Source: Deinococcus ruber (lineage in GTDB: Bacteria; Deinococcota; Deinococci; Deinococcales; Deinococcaceae). Taken from it: 49,499 nt of DNA. The stretch covers positions 1-49,499 of the forward strand of contig NZ_BMQL01000032.1 of NCBI RefSeq assembly GCF_014648095.1, read 5' to 3'. The notes under the pieces were generated by a model, which made no database searches, was not told the origin of the DNA, and saw only the letters and a list, made by a program, of their open reading frames with translations. Each line of letters begins with the position of its first letter. The first letter of the stretch is position 1. The position numbers and the translations under genes were made by a program. Of the stretch, positions 8,748 to 19,854 are shown in pieces.

Positions 8748-9569
8748 TCAGTCCCACGCAGGGGCTAGGGCTGAAGGGTTGGCAATCCGCTCTCCCCGGT
8801 CGAGGGTCGCGATTCGCGCCATGTCTGCTTCAGTCAGCGTGAGGTTCAGGGCCTTGAGGTTGCTCTCCAGGTTTTCCCGCCGGGTGGATGATGGAATCAC
8901 CGAATGACCCTGCGCCATCGCCCACGCGAGCGCGACCTGAGCGGGCGTCGCCTGATGCTGCTGGGCAATGTCTTTCATGACCTCATCGTCCATCACCTTT
9001 CCCACCGCCAGCGTCATATACGACGTCAGATGAATGCCTTCATTTCGTGCGAACTCGACCAGGGCGCGGTTCTGTAAAAACGGATGGATTTCGACCTGAT
9101 TGGTGGCAATCGGCACGTCTCCCAGAATCTCGCGGGCCTGCTTCAGTCCGGTAGTGGTAAAGTTCGACACCCCGATCTGTTTCGTGAGACCCTGCTCAAG
9201 CGCCCCAGCAAGCGCCGTCAGGTACTCTTCGGGCTGCACTTCACCTCGGGGCGCGGGCCAGTGAATCAGCGTGAGGTCAACGGCGTCCACGCCGAGCTTC
9301 TGCACGCTTTCCCGCAGGCTGGGCGCCAGACGATCACGCCCGTAATTGGGCGGCATGATCTTGGTGGTGATGAAGATATCGCTGCGCGGCACGCCGCTTT
9401 CGCCCAGCACCTTGCCGATCTCGGCCTCATTGCCGTACCCCTGAGCTGTGTCGATGGCGCGGTATCCCAGTTCCAGGGCCATCCGGACGGAATCGGTGAC
9501 GACCTGATCTTTCAGGCGAAAAGTTCCCAGGCCAAATTTCGGTACGGAGCCAAGCATCTCGACAGTCAT
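8748..9569 (-). CDS. dkgB: 2,5-diketo-D-gluconate reductase B-like aldo/keto reductase
   Basis: The 273-residue product follows E. coli DkgB closely along its length: 'FGLGTFRLKDQVV', 'ALELGYRAIDTAQGYGNE', 'LTLIHWPAP', 'IGVSNFT', 'HLTSYMTLAVGK', 'ALAWAMAQGHSVIPSSTRR' and the end 'ALAPAWD'. The catalytic Asp and Tyr (AIDTAQGYG), Lys (ITTKIM) and His (LIHWP) are all present. DkgB-type enzymes reduce 2,5-diketogluconate and small aldehydes such as methylglyoxal using NADPH; the physiological substrate here is not shown. An AGGAG sits just upstream of the ATG at 9569. The gene stands alone on the minus strand. Confidence 0.9.
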   Translation of the reverse strand: MTVEMLGSVPKFGLGTFRLKDQVVTDSVRMALELGYRAIDTAQGYGNEAEIGKVLGESGVPRSDIFITTKIMPPNYGRDRLAPSLRESVQKLGVDAVDLTLIHWPAPRGEVQPEEYLTALAGALEQGLTKQIGVSNFTTTGLKQAREILGDVPIATNQVEIHPFLQNRALVEFARNEGIHLTSYMTLAVGKVMDDEVMKDIAQQHQATPAQVALAWAMAQGHSVIPSSTRRENLESNLKALNLTLTEADMARIATLDRGERIANPSALAPAWD

Positions 9570-9876
9570 GACTCCTGCTTATCACGCCGAGTTACCGAAT
9601 GGATCAGCGAACCCCCAAGGCTGAAGACTTCGGAACTTCCACCGCTGAGCACGAGCATCGCTGCCTGTGCGCCGATTCAGTGTGGAAGAACACCCCTTCA
9701 TCTGATTCACCCGATTCTGTTGACCTTAGCGGCCTAGTCTGGAGGCCGGCCGCATCCTCTACACTCCGGAGGCACCGTCTACCCCGGCCCACTGGCTTCT
9801 TTCTCGCCAGTGGGCCGGGCGCTGGCAACCCGGGCGGGCCTTCGCTCTTCCTATCAGACCTTTACCGGAGGTAACT
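9570..9876. promoter_or_regulatory. Divergent intergenic region with leader hairpin
   Basis: The region separates dkgB (-) from the next aldo/keto reductase (+). A perfect 14-bp stem at 9783-9796 and 9806-9819 (loop of 9 nt) lies about 60 bases before the ATG at 9877. If transcribed it would sit in that gene's 5' leader and could act as an attenuator or RNA stabiliser. A strong GGAGGT precedes the ATG. No coding sequence is supported here. Confidence 0.5.
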
Positions 9877-10860
9877 ATGCAGTACAGAACTCTCGGCAAG
9901 ACGGGATATCAGATTTCTACCATCAGCTTCGGGGCCTGGGCCATCGGCGGCACCTGGGGCACCACCGACGACCAAGAAAGTCTGGCGACGCTGCACCGCG
10001 CCCTGGATCTGGGCATCAATTTCTTCGACACGGCAGACGTGTACGGCGACGGACACAGCGAGCGCCTGATCGCGCAGCTGCGCCGGGAGCGCTCCGAGCC
10101 GTTGTATGTGGCGACCAAGGCCGGACGCCGCCTCGACCCTCATACCGCGCCGGGGTACACCTACGCCAATCTGCGTGCGTTTGCCAAGCGCAGCCTGAAG
10201 AATCTGGAGATGGACACCCTCGACCTGCTGCAACTGCACTGCCCGCCGGGCGAGGTGTACGGGCAGGACGAAGCGTTCGATGCGCTGGACCGGCTGCACA
10301 GCGAGGGTCTGCTGCGGCACTACGGCGTCAGCGTGGAAACTGTGGACGAGGCGCTGACGGCGCTGCGCCATCCGGGTGTGGCGAGCGTCCAGATCATCTT
10401 CAACGCCTTTCGCCCCAAACCCGCCGAGACGTTTTTCGCGGCGGCAGCCAAAGCCGATGTGGGAATCATCGCCCGTGTCCCTCTGGCGAGCGGCCTGCTG
10501 ACCGGCAAGCTGCGGACCGATACCGCCTTTGCCGCCGACGACCACCGCGCCTTCAACCGCCACGGCGAGGCGTTCGACCGGGGCGAAACCTTCTCGGGCG
10601 TGGACTACGAAGTGGGGCTGGAAGCGGCCCGACGCCTTCAGGAAGTGGTGTCGCCCGGAATGACCCCCGCACAGTTCGCCCTGCGCTGGATTCTGATGTT
10701 TCCGGAGATTACCTGCGCCATTCCGGGTGCCCGCCACCCTGCTCAGGCCGAAACCAATGCGGCGGCTGCCGACCTCGCCCCCCTGAGCGGCGAGCAGATG
10801 AAGGCCGTGCAGGACATTTACGACACGCTGCTGCGGGCACAGGTACACCCCAACTGGTAA
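9877..10860 (+). CDS. Aldo/keto reductase
   Basis: This 327-residue protein starts '[19 protein letters not shown]', the usual opening of the YajO/Tas-like or voltage-gated K+ channel beta-subunit-like aldo/keto reductases. Catalytic residues are visible as Asp and Tyr in '[15 protein letters not shown]', Lys in 'VATKAGR' and His in 'LLQLHCPPG'. The NADPH-binding C-terminal part '[16 protein letters not shown]' is typical. Binding of NADPH and reduction of a carbonyl substrate are expected; the substrate is unknown. A GGAGGT ribosome-binding site fixes the start. It is the third aldo/keto reductase in 8.5 kb, and the three are too different to be recent duplicates. Confidence 0.92.
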   Translation: MQYRTLGKTGYQISTISFGAWAIGGTWGTTDDQESLATLHRALDLGINFFDTADVYGDGHSERLIAQLRRERSEPLYVATKAGRRLDPHTAPGYTYANLRAFAKRSLKNLEMDTLDLLQLHCPPGEVYGQDEAFDALDRLHSEGLLRHYGVSVETVDEALTALRHPGVASVQIIFNAFRPKPAETFFAAAAKADVGIIARVPLASGLLTGKLRTDTAFAADDHRAFNRHGEAFDRGETFSGVDYEVGLEAARRLQEVVSPGMTPAQFALRWILMFPEITCAIPGARHPAQAETNAAAADLAPLSGEQMKAVQDIYDTLLRAQVHPNW

Positions 10861-10875
10861 GCGGATCCCTTATTC

Positions 10876-10904
10876 GGGGAAGTGCAGCCAGAACGCACTT
10901 CCCC
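10876..10904 (+). terminator. Hairpin after the aldo/keto reductase
   Basis: A 10-bp stem (10876-10885 with 10895-10904, GGGGAAGTGC and its complement) starts 16 bases after the stop codon. There is no clear U-tract. The stem shares the core GGGAAGTGC with the hairpin at the right end of the IS (1652-1684). Confidence 0.5.
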
Positions 10905-11169
10905 TCGTTGGCTGGCAACGGGCGAACCCTGCGGCGGCTTTTCGTTTCGTCCATCTGTTTTGTGGATGTTGCAGCGTTTACGTGGTTGTCAGGCGCTCAG
11001 TACGCCGGAAGGAACGCACCCACATTCGCTCCCGACGCCTTGACAGGCCACAGAGGAACCTTTACCTTTAAACCCGACTGAACTGCTTGGATTAGTATGC
11101 TATTCCGACAGGTTCTCCGATCTGCTGTGCTGTCCCCTTTCCGAACCATCACTCTTTCTGAGGTTTTGT
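10905..11169. promoter_or_regulatory. Promoter region of the iron-uptake operon
   Basis: No gene is supported. A TTGACA at 11040-11045 followed after 17 bp by TACCTT (11063-11068) is a candidate promoter. An imperfect 18-bp palindrome at 11089-11106 (7 of 9 pairs) lies just downstream and could be the site of an iron-responsive repressor of the Fur or DtxR class. That role is an inference from position only. Confidence 0.4.
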
Positions 11170-12126
11170 ATGCAACGAGCCGCTGTGCTGCTGGGTGTTT
11201 CCCTCCTCCTCTCGACGGGTCTTGCGACCACCGCCCTGCCAGAGAGCCGCGTGACGATCAGCCATGACGACGGCACGACCACCGTGAACAAAAACCCTCG
11301 GCGGGTGGCGGTCATCGGAGAGGAAGCGCTGGAACTCGCCTACGCACTGAACATTCCGGTGGTGGGTCTGGGGTCGGGACGGGTCGAACCGGGCGATTTC
11401 ACACTGGGTGCGACCCTGACGCGCAGCACTGCCCGGCGGGGATTTCTGGGACGCGGCGACCTCAGCAACGTCACGTATTTGGGCAGCTGGGCGGCACCGA
11501 ATCTGGAAGTTCTGACCGCGCTGAAGCCAGATCTGATCGTGCGAACGAGCTGGGACGGCCTCGGCGGGTATGCCGCTCTCAACGCCATCGCGCCGACCCT
11601 GTCGTTCAGCCAGAGCAAACCGGACTTCTGGCCCCGCAGCCTCCGCGCCGTGGCGAAGGTCTTCGGGAAGGAAGCGCAGGCCGAGACCATCATTCGCGGC
11701 ACCGCAGCCACCATCACGGCGGCAGGTTCCTCGCTGCGTGCCGCCGGAATCTTCAAGAAATTTCCCAAAATGGTGGTGCTGTCTCCCTTCCCCGACGGCA
11801 CCGTCTACCGCTATACCGGCGACCGCCTCGCCAATGTGCTGCGCCAGATGGGCTTTAGAGACGGACTGGCGGTCAGGCCCGACAACAACGGCTACGAGGT
11901 GATCTCGCCCGAGGCGCTGCTGGGTCTGGACGCCTCGACGCTGGTGGTGCTGGTGCCGTGGAGCAGCGGCGGCGACATCTTCGCCAAGAGCAGCGCGGGC
12001 AAGCTGCTGGCCGCCCGCAGCGTGACGTATCAGCTGCCCGAATTCAGCCCGTGGACGGGGCCGCTGGTTGACCGTGACGTGGCTCAGAAGGTGGCGGCGG
12101 CGGCGCGCACCCTGCTGGGGAAGTGA
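11170..12126 (+). CDS. Iron(III)-siderophore ABC transporter substrate-binding protein (SBP1)
   Basis: The 318-residue product has an export signal ('AAVLLGVSLLLSTGLATTA') and the FepB/FecB-type periplasmic-binding fold (PF01497-like). The opening reads 'PRRVAVIGEEALELAYALNIPVVGLG', and the hinge region has 'NLEVLTALKPDLIVRTSWDG'. Such proteins capture ferric siderophores or haem outside the membrane and hand them to FecCD permeases. It is the first gene of a six-gene operon (11170-16993) in which all intergenic gaps are short. Signal-peptide cleavage is probably near 'ATTALPES'; no lipobox Cys is present, so it is likely soluble. Confidence 0.9.
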   Translation: MQRAAVLLGVSLLLSTGLATTALPESRVTISHDDGTTTVNKNPRRVAVIGEEALELAYALNIPVVGLGSGRVEPGDFTLGATLTRSTARRGFLGRGDLSNVTYLGSWAAPNLEVLTALKPDLIVRTSWDGLGGYAALNAIAPTLSFSQSKPDFWPRSLRAVAKVFGKEAQAETIIRGTAATITAAGSSLRAAGIFKKFPKMVVLSPFPDGTVYRYTGDRLANVLRQMGFRDGLAVRPDNNGYEVISPEALLGLDASTLVVLVPWSSGGDIFAKSSAGKLLAARSVTYQLPEFSPWTGPLVDRDVAQKVAAAARTLLGK

Positions 12127-12141
12127 CGCCGGGGTGAGCGC

Positions 12142-13128
12142 GTGACTTCCCCAGCACAAGCAACCCAAGCACTGGAGCGCCAGCGCCTGCCGCTGTGTTC
12201 GGACGGTCAGCCTATGGCGGGCGTTTCACCACGCGGCAGCGCCCACCGCTGGGATATCTGTTTTGTCGCCAGTGCCAGCCCGCGCCGCTGGGACGCCTTT
12301 CGTGACGCCTCTTGCTGGAGTGAGCGGCAACGAGCGGTGATGGAACAGGTGGGCGAAACGGTCGCGGCCCGTCAGATGGGCTACGGCCTGCTGATGTATG
12401 CCCCGGACGATCAGCACGGCGCCCGGCAGCGTGTGCGGGTGTACCGTCGTCCAGCGGGCGCGTTCGCGGCGTATACGCGTGAAGACTACGTATTTGGCGA
12501 CAGCGACAGCGAGGATGGCCTGCTGAGCCTGATCGAGCGTGATGTGCTGGGCCTGCATCGCCCCGAGCTGGACAGCTTTCAGGTTGCCCCGGCATCTGGC
12601 CCCGATCTGCATGTGTGTACGCATGGCCGGGTCGACGCCGCCTGCGGAAAGTTCGGTGCGCCGCTGTATCTGGCCCTCCAACACACCGGAGAGCAGGCCC
12701 GCGTCTGGCGCACGTCGCATTTCGGCGGCCACCGCTTTGCCCCGACGGTGCAGGAGCTTCCCGCTGGCCGGGCCTGGGCACACCTGACCCCGGCGCTGGC
12801 CCGGCAACTGCTGACGCGCACGGGCGACCACACCGAACTCAGCGCCCGCTACCGGGGCTGGTCGGCGCTGTCTGCCCTGGAGCAGCATGCCGAGGCCGCC
12901 GCCTTCGAGCGCGAGGGCTGGTGGTGGCTGGATGCTCCCAAAGCTGCCCGCACGCTGCTTCAATCGGAAGCGGGCGCAGTCGTGGAACTGACGTTTAACT
13001 ATCCGGACGGCAGCCCGGGCCTGCTGACCGCCGACGTTCGCGAGGTCGGCACGGTGGCCCTGCGAGGCAGCAGCCACACGCCCGATACCCACGCCACGCC
13101 GCAGTACCGTGTGAGCTGGCGAAGGTGA
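12142..13128 (+). CDS. Sucrase/ferredoxin-like [2Fe-2S] protein (thioredoxin-like ferredoxin)
   Basis: This 328-residue protein belongs to the sucrase/ferredoxin-like family (PF06999). The C-terminal half carries Cys159 and Cys168 in 'CTHGRVDAACGKFG' and His193 and His197 in 'WRTSHFGGHRFAPT'. A Cys pair combined with an HxGGH motif is the arrangement known from yeast Apd1 and Aim32, whose [2Fe-2S] cluster is held by two Cys and two His. No signal peptide is seen, so it should be cytoplasmic. It lies between SBP1 and a siderophore permease, 15 bp after the former and 7 bp before the latter. I infer that it reduces or helps strip iron from imported ferric siderophores; no FhuF or ViuB homologue is in the operon. 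The start is a GTG with GGGGTGAG upstream. Confidence 0.85.
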   Translation: MTSPAQATQALERQRLPLCSDGQPMAGVSPRGSAHRWDICFVASASPRRWDAFRDASCWSERQRAVMEQVGETVAARQMGYGLLMYAPDDQHGARQRVRVYRRPAGAFAAYTREDYVFGDSDSEDGLLSLIERDVLGLHRPELDSFQVAPASGPDLHVCTHGRVDAACGKFGAPLYLALQHTGEQARVWRTSHFGGHRFAPTVQELPAGRAWAHLTPALARQLLTRTGDHTELSARYRGWSALSALEQHAEAAAFEREGWWWLDAPKAARTLLQSEAGAVVELTFNYPDGSPGLLTADVREVGTVALRGSSHTPDTHATPQYRVSWRR

Positions 13129-13135
13129 CGCGCCC

Positions 13136-14134
13136 ATGACAGCCCTGTCGCAGCAACGGAGCATGACGCCCGCCGCGTGGTACGTGCTGGCAGCCACTGT
13201 GCTGACCGGGTGTTTCGTGGCCTCGCTGGCACTGGGAGCACTGCGCCTGTCGCCGGGTCACGTCTGGACATACCTGCTGCATCCCGATCAGAGCAGCGAA
13301 AGTCTGGTGATCTGGACGCTGCGCTTTCCGCGAACGGTGGCGGCGATGCTGGCCGGAGCCGCGCTGGCGGTGAGTGGGGCACTGCTTCAGGGCGTGACCC
13401 GCAACCCGCTGGCCGATCCCGGCATCCTGGGGGTCGAGGCCGGAGCCGCGCTGGCCCTGCTGGCGGGCGTGGTCTTTCTGCCGAGCAGCGCGGCCTTTCT
13501 GGTGCCGCTGGCCTTCGCGGGGGGCCTCGCCGCCGCCGGACTGACGCTCGGATTTGCCTCGCGAGTGGGCCTGACGCCCGTTCGACTGGCGCTGTCGGGC
13601 GTGGCCGTCGCGGCCCTGTGCGGAGCCGTGACGCGCGGCCTGCAACTGCTGTTCGAGGAAAAGGCGCAGGGCGCACTCTTCACCCTGGCGGGCAGCGTCA
13701 GCGGGCGCACCTGGGCGCAGGTTGGTGCGGCAGCGCCGTGGCTCGTTTCGGCGTTGCTGCTTTCGTTGCTGCTGGCACGGCGCGTGAATGTGCTGGCCCT
13801 GGGAGAAGACGTGGCCCGTGGCCTGGGCCTGAATGCCCAGCGCGAACTGCTGCTGGTCAGTGGGCTGGGCGTACTGCTGGCGGCGGCGGCTGTGGCACTG
13901 ACCGGGCCAATCGGGTACGTCGGGCTGATCGTGCCGCATGTGTCGCGCCGACTGCTGGGCACCGATCATCGCCGGACTCTGCCGCTGAGCATGATGCTCG
14001 GCGCGTCGCTGCTGACGTTGGCCGACGTGGCGGCCCGGCTGGTGGGTGCGCCTGCCGAAACCCCGGTGGGCGTGGTCGTGGCCGTGCTGGGAACACCGTT
14101 TTTCATCGCCCTTGCCCGAACACAGCGGGTCTGA
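13136..14134 (+). CDS. Iron-siderophore ABC permease, FecCD family (permease 1)
   Basis: This 332-residue inner-membrane protein has about nine or ten hydrophobic helices and the FecCD signatures: 'LRFPRTVAAMLAGAALAVSGALLQGVTRNPLADPGILGVEAGA', here broken by family-typical glycines, then 'ALGEDVARGLGLN' and 'GPIGYVGLIVPHVSRRLLG'. The 'GLGLN...' stretch is the coupling region that contacts the ATPase. It follows the [2Fe-2S] protein by 7 bp and belongs to the operon. FecCD permeases act as homo- or heterodimers; a second, different permease at 15135 makes a heterodimer likely. Confidence 0.93.
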   Translation: MTALSQQRSMTPAAWYVLAATVLTGCFVASLALGALRLSPGHVWTYLLHPDQSSESLVIWTLRFPRTVAAMLAGAALAVSGALLQGVTRNPLADPGILGVEAGAALALLAGVVFLPSSAAFLVPLAFAGGLAAAGLTLGFASRVGLTPVRLALSGVAVAALCGAVTRGLQLLFEEKAQGALFTLAGSVSGRTWAQVGAAAPWLVSALLLSLLLARRVNVLALGEDVARGLGLNAQRELLLVSGLGVLLAAAAVALTGPIGYVGLIVPHVSRRLLGTDHRRTLPLSMMLGASLLTLADVAARLVGAPAETPVGVVVAVLGTPFFIALARTQRV

Positions 14135-14187
14135 ATACCGTGCAGCTCGTACAGCACCTCACATCTGAAAGTCCTTCCAGGAGAAGT

Positions 14188-15138
14188 ATGAACCGAGTGT
14201 CCAAATTGGCCTTCACAGCTGTCTTCACATGCGCCGCCCTGATCGGTAGCGCCTTTGCCGACCCCATCACGGTGCAGACCGCGAACGGCCCCCTGACCCT
14301 GCCGCAACCGGCCCGGCGGGTCATCGCGCTGGAATACAGCTACCTCGACACGCTGGAGGCGCTCGGCGTGAAGGCGGTTGGCGCGGCGACCACCACCCAG
14401 GGCGGTGACCGGGGCGTACCGGACTATCTCAGGGCGCGGACCCGGGGAGTGACGGCGGTGGGATCACGCGCTCAGCCGAATCTGGAAGCGGCGTTCGCCC
14501 TGAAACCAGACCTCATTCTGGCCGACACGCTGGGGCAGAAAACGGCGCTGGCCGCCCTGGGACGCATCGCCCCGACAGCGGCCTACGACAATCGCCGGGG
14601 CAGTTACGACGACGTGCTGGCACAGGTGCTGGATATCGGGCGGCTGGTGGGGCGCGAGGCTCAGGCGCGGCAGCTTCTGGCCGAGCAGGCCAACCTGCGG
14701 GCCAAGGCCAGCGCCTTCACCAAAAAAAGTGCACCGGGGCTGGTCGTCGCGGTGGCGACCGAGGGCAGTTTTACCGTTCACAGCAGCGATTCCTTTATCG
14801 GCAGTCTGCTGGGCAAGCTGGGACGCCGGAATCTGGCCGCGCCGCAGGGTGGCAACACCCAGTACGATCTGAGTCTGGAAGGGCTGGTGGCCCTCAATCC
14901 CGGCACGCTGGTGGTACTGACCGGAGCAGATGAAACGCCCACCGTGCGGGCCTGGGCCAAAACCCCGCTGTGGCAGAAGCTGAGTGCGGTGCAGCGGGGT
15001 CGGGTGTACGAATTCGACCGCGACCTGTGGACACGCTCACGCGGCCCCATCGCCCTGCGGAGCATCTTCGCGCAGATGATTTCCAGCGGGCTGCTGGGCG
15101 ACCGGACACCCACCGCGCCGTACCAGTTCAGGCCGTGA
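14188..15138 (+). CDS. Iron(III)-siderophore substrate-binding protein (SBP2)
   Basis: This 316-residue protein has a signal peptide ending near 'LIGSAFADP' and the PF01497-type fold: 'PARRVIALEYSYLDTLEALG', 'PNLEAAFALKPDLILAD', 'SFIGSLLGKLGRRNLA' and 'VYEFDRDLWTRSRG'. The 'ALEYSYLDTLEALGVK' opening resembles FecB-type ferric-citrate/siderophore binders. An AGGAG precedes the ATG at 14188. It is the second binding protein of the operon and is clearly different in sequence from SBP1, so the two probably recognise different siderophores or different forms of one. Confidence 0.92.
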   Translation: MNRVSKLAFTAVFTCAALIGSAFADPITVQTANGPLTLPQPARRVIALEYSYLDTLEALGVKAVGAATTTQGGDRGVPDYLRARTRGVTAVGSRAQPNLEAAFALKPDLILADTLGQKTALAALGRIAPTAAYDNRRGSYDDVLAQVLDIGRLVGREAQARQLLAEQANLRAKASAFTKKSAPGLVVAVATEGSFTVHSSDSFIGSLLGKLGRRNLAAPQGGNTQYDLSLEGLVALNPGTLVVLTGADETPTVRAWAKTPLWQKLSAVQRGRVYEFDRDLWTRSRGPIALRSIFAQMISSGLLGDRTPTAPYQFRP

Positions 15139-16145
15139 CAGCGGCGTCGATGACGTGGCCGCGTGCGCTGTGGCTGCCGCTGGGCCTGAGCGCCGTGCTG
15201 GCCGTCCTGGCATTTCTGGCACTGTGCCTGGGTGCGGTGCCCACGCCCCCGGCAAAGCTGTGGGCGGCGTGGCAGGGGCACGACGACCTGACCCGCCAAC
15301 TGGTGACGCAGCTGAGAGTGCCGCGCGTGCTGGTCGCTCTGCTGGGCGGCGCGATGTTTGCGGTCAGCGGCACCATCATGCAGGCCGTGGTTCGTAATCC
15401 GCTCGCCAGCCCGGATCTGGTGGGAGTGGGCGCGGGGGCCGGGCTGGCGGTCACGGTGCTGCTGCTGGCGGTGCCGAATGCACCCGCCTGGAGCGTTCCC
15501 TGGGGCGCATTTCTCGGAGCGTGGCTGGCCTTTCTGCTGGTCAGCGTGCTGGCCCGCGACGGCTCCCGGCTGCCTCCGGTGCGGCTGGCCCTGCTGGGCG
15601 TGGCCGTGACCGCCTCGCTGGGAGCGGTGCAGCAACTTCTGCTGGTACGGGCACCCGACGGGCTGGGTGCGGCCCTGGGATTTCTGAGCGGCACTGTCTA
15701 CGCGGCAGATTATGAGCGGCTGGCCCGGCTGTGGCCCTGGGCCGCGCTGCTGCTTCCGGCTGCGTTTGTTGCCGCCCGCACGCTCGACCTGCTGGCGCTG
15801 GGTGAAGACGCCGCGACTTCGCTGGGGCTGCGGGTGCCGCTGGCCCGCGCCCTGACGCTGAGTGTGGCCGTTGGACTGGCTGCCGCTGCGGTGAGTGCGT
15901 GCGGCATCCTGGGGTTCGTCGGCCTGCTGGCACCCCATCTGGCGCGGCTGCTGATCGGCGCGGAGCATCGGCATCAGCTGCTGCTCACGGCGCTACTGGG
16001 GGCGCTGCTGGTACTCGTGGCCGACACCCTCGGACGTATCCTGCTTCCGCCGCTGGAGGTGCCTGCGGGCCTCATCACCACGCTGCTCGGAGCACCATAT
16101 TTTCTGTTTCTGCTGCGCCGCAGCGCTGCCCGGACGACCGCATGA
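15135..16145 (+). CDS. Iron-siderophore ABC permease, FecCD family (permease 2)
   Basis: The product is 336 residues from a GTG at 15135 that overlaps the SBP2 stop codon (GTGA); an ATG at 15150 is the alternative start. Family motifs are 'LRVPRVLVALLGGAMFAVSGTIMQ', 'VRNPLASPDLVGVGAGAG', 'ALGEDAATSLGLRVPLAR' and 'CGILGFVGLLAPHLARLLIG'. The protein is highly hydrophobic, with about nine or ten membrane helices. It is adjacent to the ATPase gene (ATGA overlap) and so should pair with permease 1 and that ATPase. Confidence 0.93.
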   Translation: MTAASMTWPRALWLPLGLSAVLAVLAFLALCLGAVPTPPAKLWAAWQGHDDLTRQLVTQLRVPRVLVALLGGAMFAVSGTIMQAVVRNPLASPDLVGVGAGAGLAVTVLLLAVPNAPAWSVPWGAFLGAWLAFLLVSVLARDGSRLPPVRLALLGVAVTASLGAVQQLLLVRAPDGLGAALGFLSGTVYAADYERLARLWPWAALLLPAAFVAARTLDLLALGEDAATSLGLRVPLARALTLSVAVGLAAAAVSACGILGFVGLLAPHLARLLIGAEHRHQLLLTALLGALLVLVADTLGRILLPPLEVPAGLITTLLGAPYFLFLLRRSAARTTA

Positions 16146-16993
16146 CCACGCCAGAATCATCAGTATCCGACAGTTCCGCCGCGCTGTCGTTGCAGACCGA
16201 GGCGCTGACCCTGCGGTACGGGGAACGCACGGTCGTTTCCGGACTGAATCTCTCGATCACAGGGGGGCGCATCACGGCGCTGGTCGGGGCCAACGGCTGC
16301 GGAAAAAGTACGCTGCTGCGGGCGCTGGCCCGTCTGCTGCCTCCGTCGGCTGGCCGGGTGCTGCTCGACGGAGCCGATCTGCACCGCCGGCCAGCCCGTG
16401 AAGTGGCGCGGAGCCTCGCCATCCTGCCGCAGGGCCCGCAGGCTCCCGAGGGCCTGACGGTCGAGCAACTGGTGTGGTTTGGCCGCCATCCGCACCAGGG
16501 GCTGCTGGCGGGGCGCAGCGAGCATGACCGGGAACGCGTCCAGTGGGCCATGACGCAGACGGGCATGACCGCCTTCGCCAACCGTTCGCTCGACGCGCTG
16601 AGCGGGGGGCAGCGTCAGCGGGCGTGGATCGCCATGAGTCTGGCGCAGGACACCGCCACGCTGCTGCTCGACGAGCCGACCACCTACCTCGACGCGTCTC
16701 ATCAGCTGGAAGTGCTGCAACTGGTACAGCGCCTCAACCGCGAACAGAACCGGACCATCGTGATGGTGCTGCACGATCTGAATCAGGCGGTGCGCTACAG
16801 CGATGAACTGGTGGCAGTGGTCGAGGGTCAGGTCTACGCTCAGGGAGATCCGGCAGCGCTGATGACCCCCGACCTGCTGCGCGACGTGTTCGGGCTGAAA
16901 GCACACCTGCTGACCGACCCCGACACAGGCCGCCCACACGTCATTCCATACGGGCTGGCGCGGCGAGCGACGTCCTCAAAAGACCCGCTGTAG
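16142..16993 (+). CDS. Iron-siderophore ABC transporter ATP-binding protein
   Basis: This 283-residue ABC ATPase has Walker A 'GANGCGKST' (residues 49-57), the Q-loop at 'LPQGP', signature 'LSGGQRQRAW', Walker B 'TLLLDEPTTYLD' and the H-loop 'MVLHDLNQA'. Sequence and length match the FepC/FecE group. Its ATG overlaps the stop of permease 2. It is the only ATPase of the operon, so it presumably energises both permeases as a homodimer. Confidence 0.95.
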   Translation: MTTPESSVSDSSAALSLQTEALTLRYGERTVVSGLNLSITGGRITALVGANGCGKSTLLRALARLLPPSAGRVLLDGADLHRRPAREVARSLAILPQGPQAPEGLTVEQLVWFGRHPHQGLLAGRSEHDRERVQWAMTQTGMTAFANRSLDALSGGQRQRAWIAMSLAQDTATLLLDEPTTYLDASHQLEVLQLVQRLNREQNRTIVMVLHDLNQAVRYSDELVAVVEGQVYAQGDPAALMTPDLLRDVFGLKAHLLTDPDTGRPHVIPYGLARRATSSKDPL

Positions 16994-17032
16994 CAGGCTG
17001 GCGGGAGAACCAGAGAGGCTGGGGAGGCAACG

Positions 17033-19747
<2,715 letters not shown>

Positions 19748-19766
19748 GGCACTCCTGAACTAGCTG

Positions 19767-19784
19767 ATGCACCCAGGGGCGGGT
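19767..19784. terminator. Small hairpin between the glucosidase and Rieske genes
   Basis: GCACCC and GGGTGC pair around a 6-nt loop upstream of the glucosidase gene. The hairpin could end the Rieske transcript; it is weak. Confidence 0.25.
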
Positions 19785-19854
19785 GCGCGGCGAGAGGTCG
19801 GGTGATCAAACTGTACTCCTGAGCCTGTAGGTGTGTGTGGCGTTCGGGGCGTCC

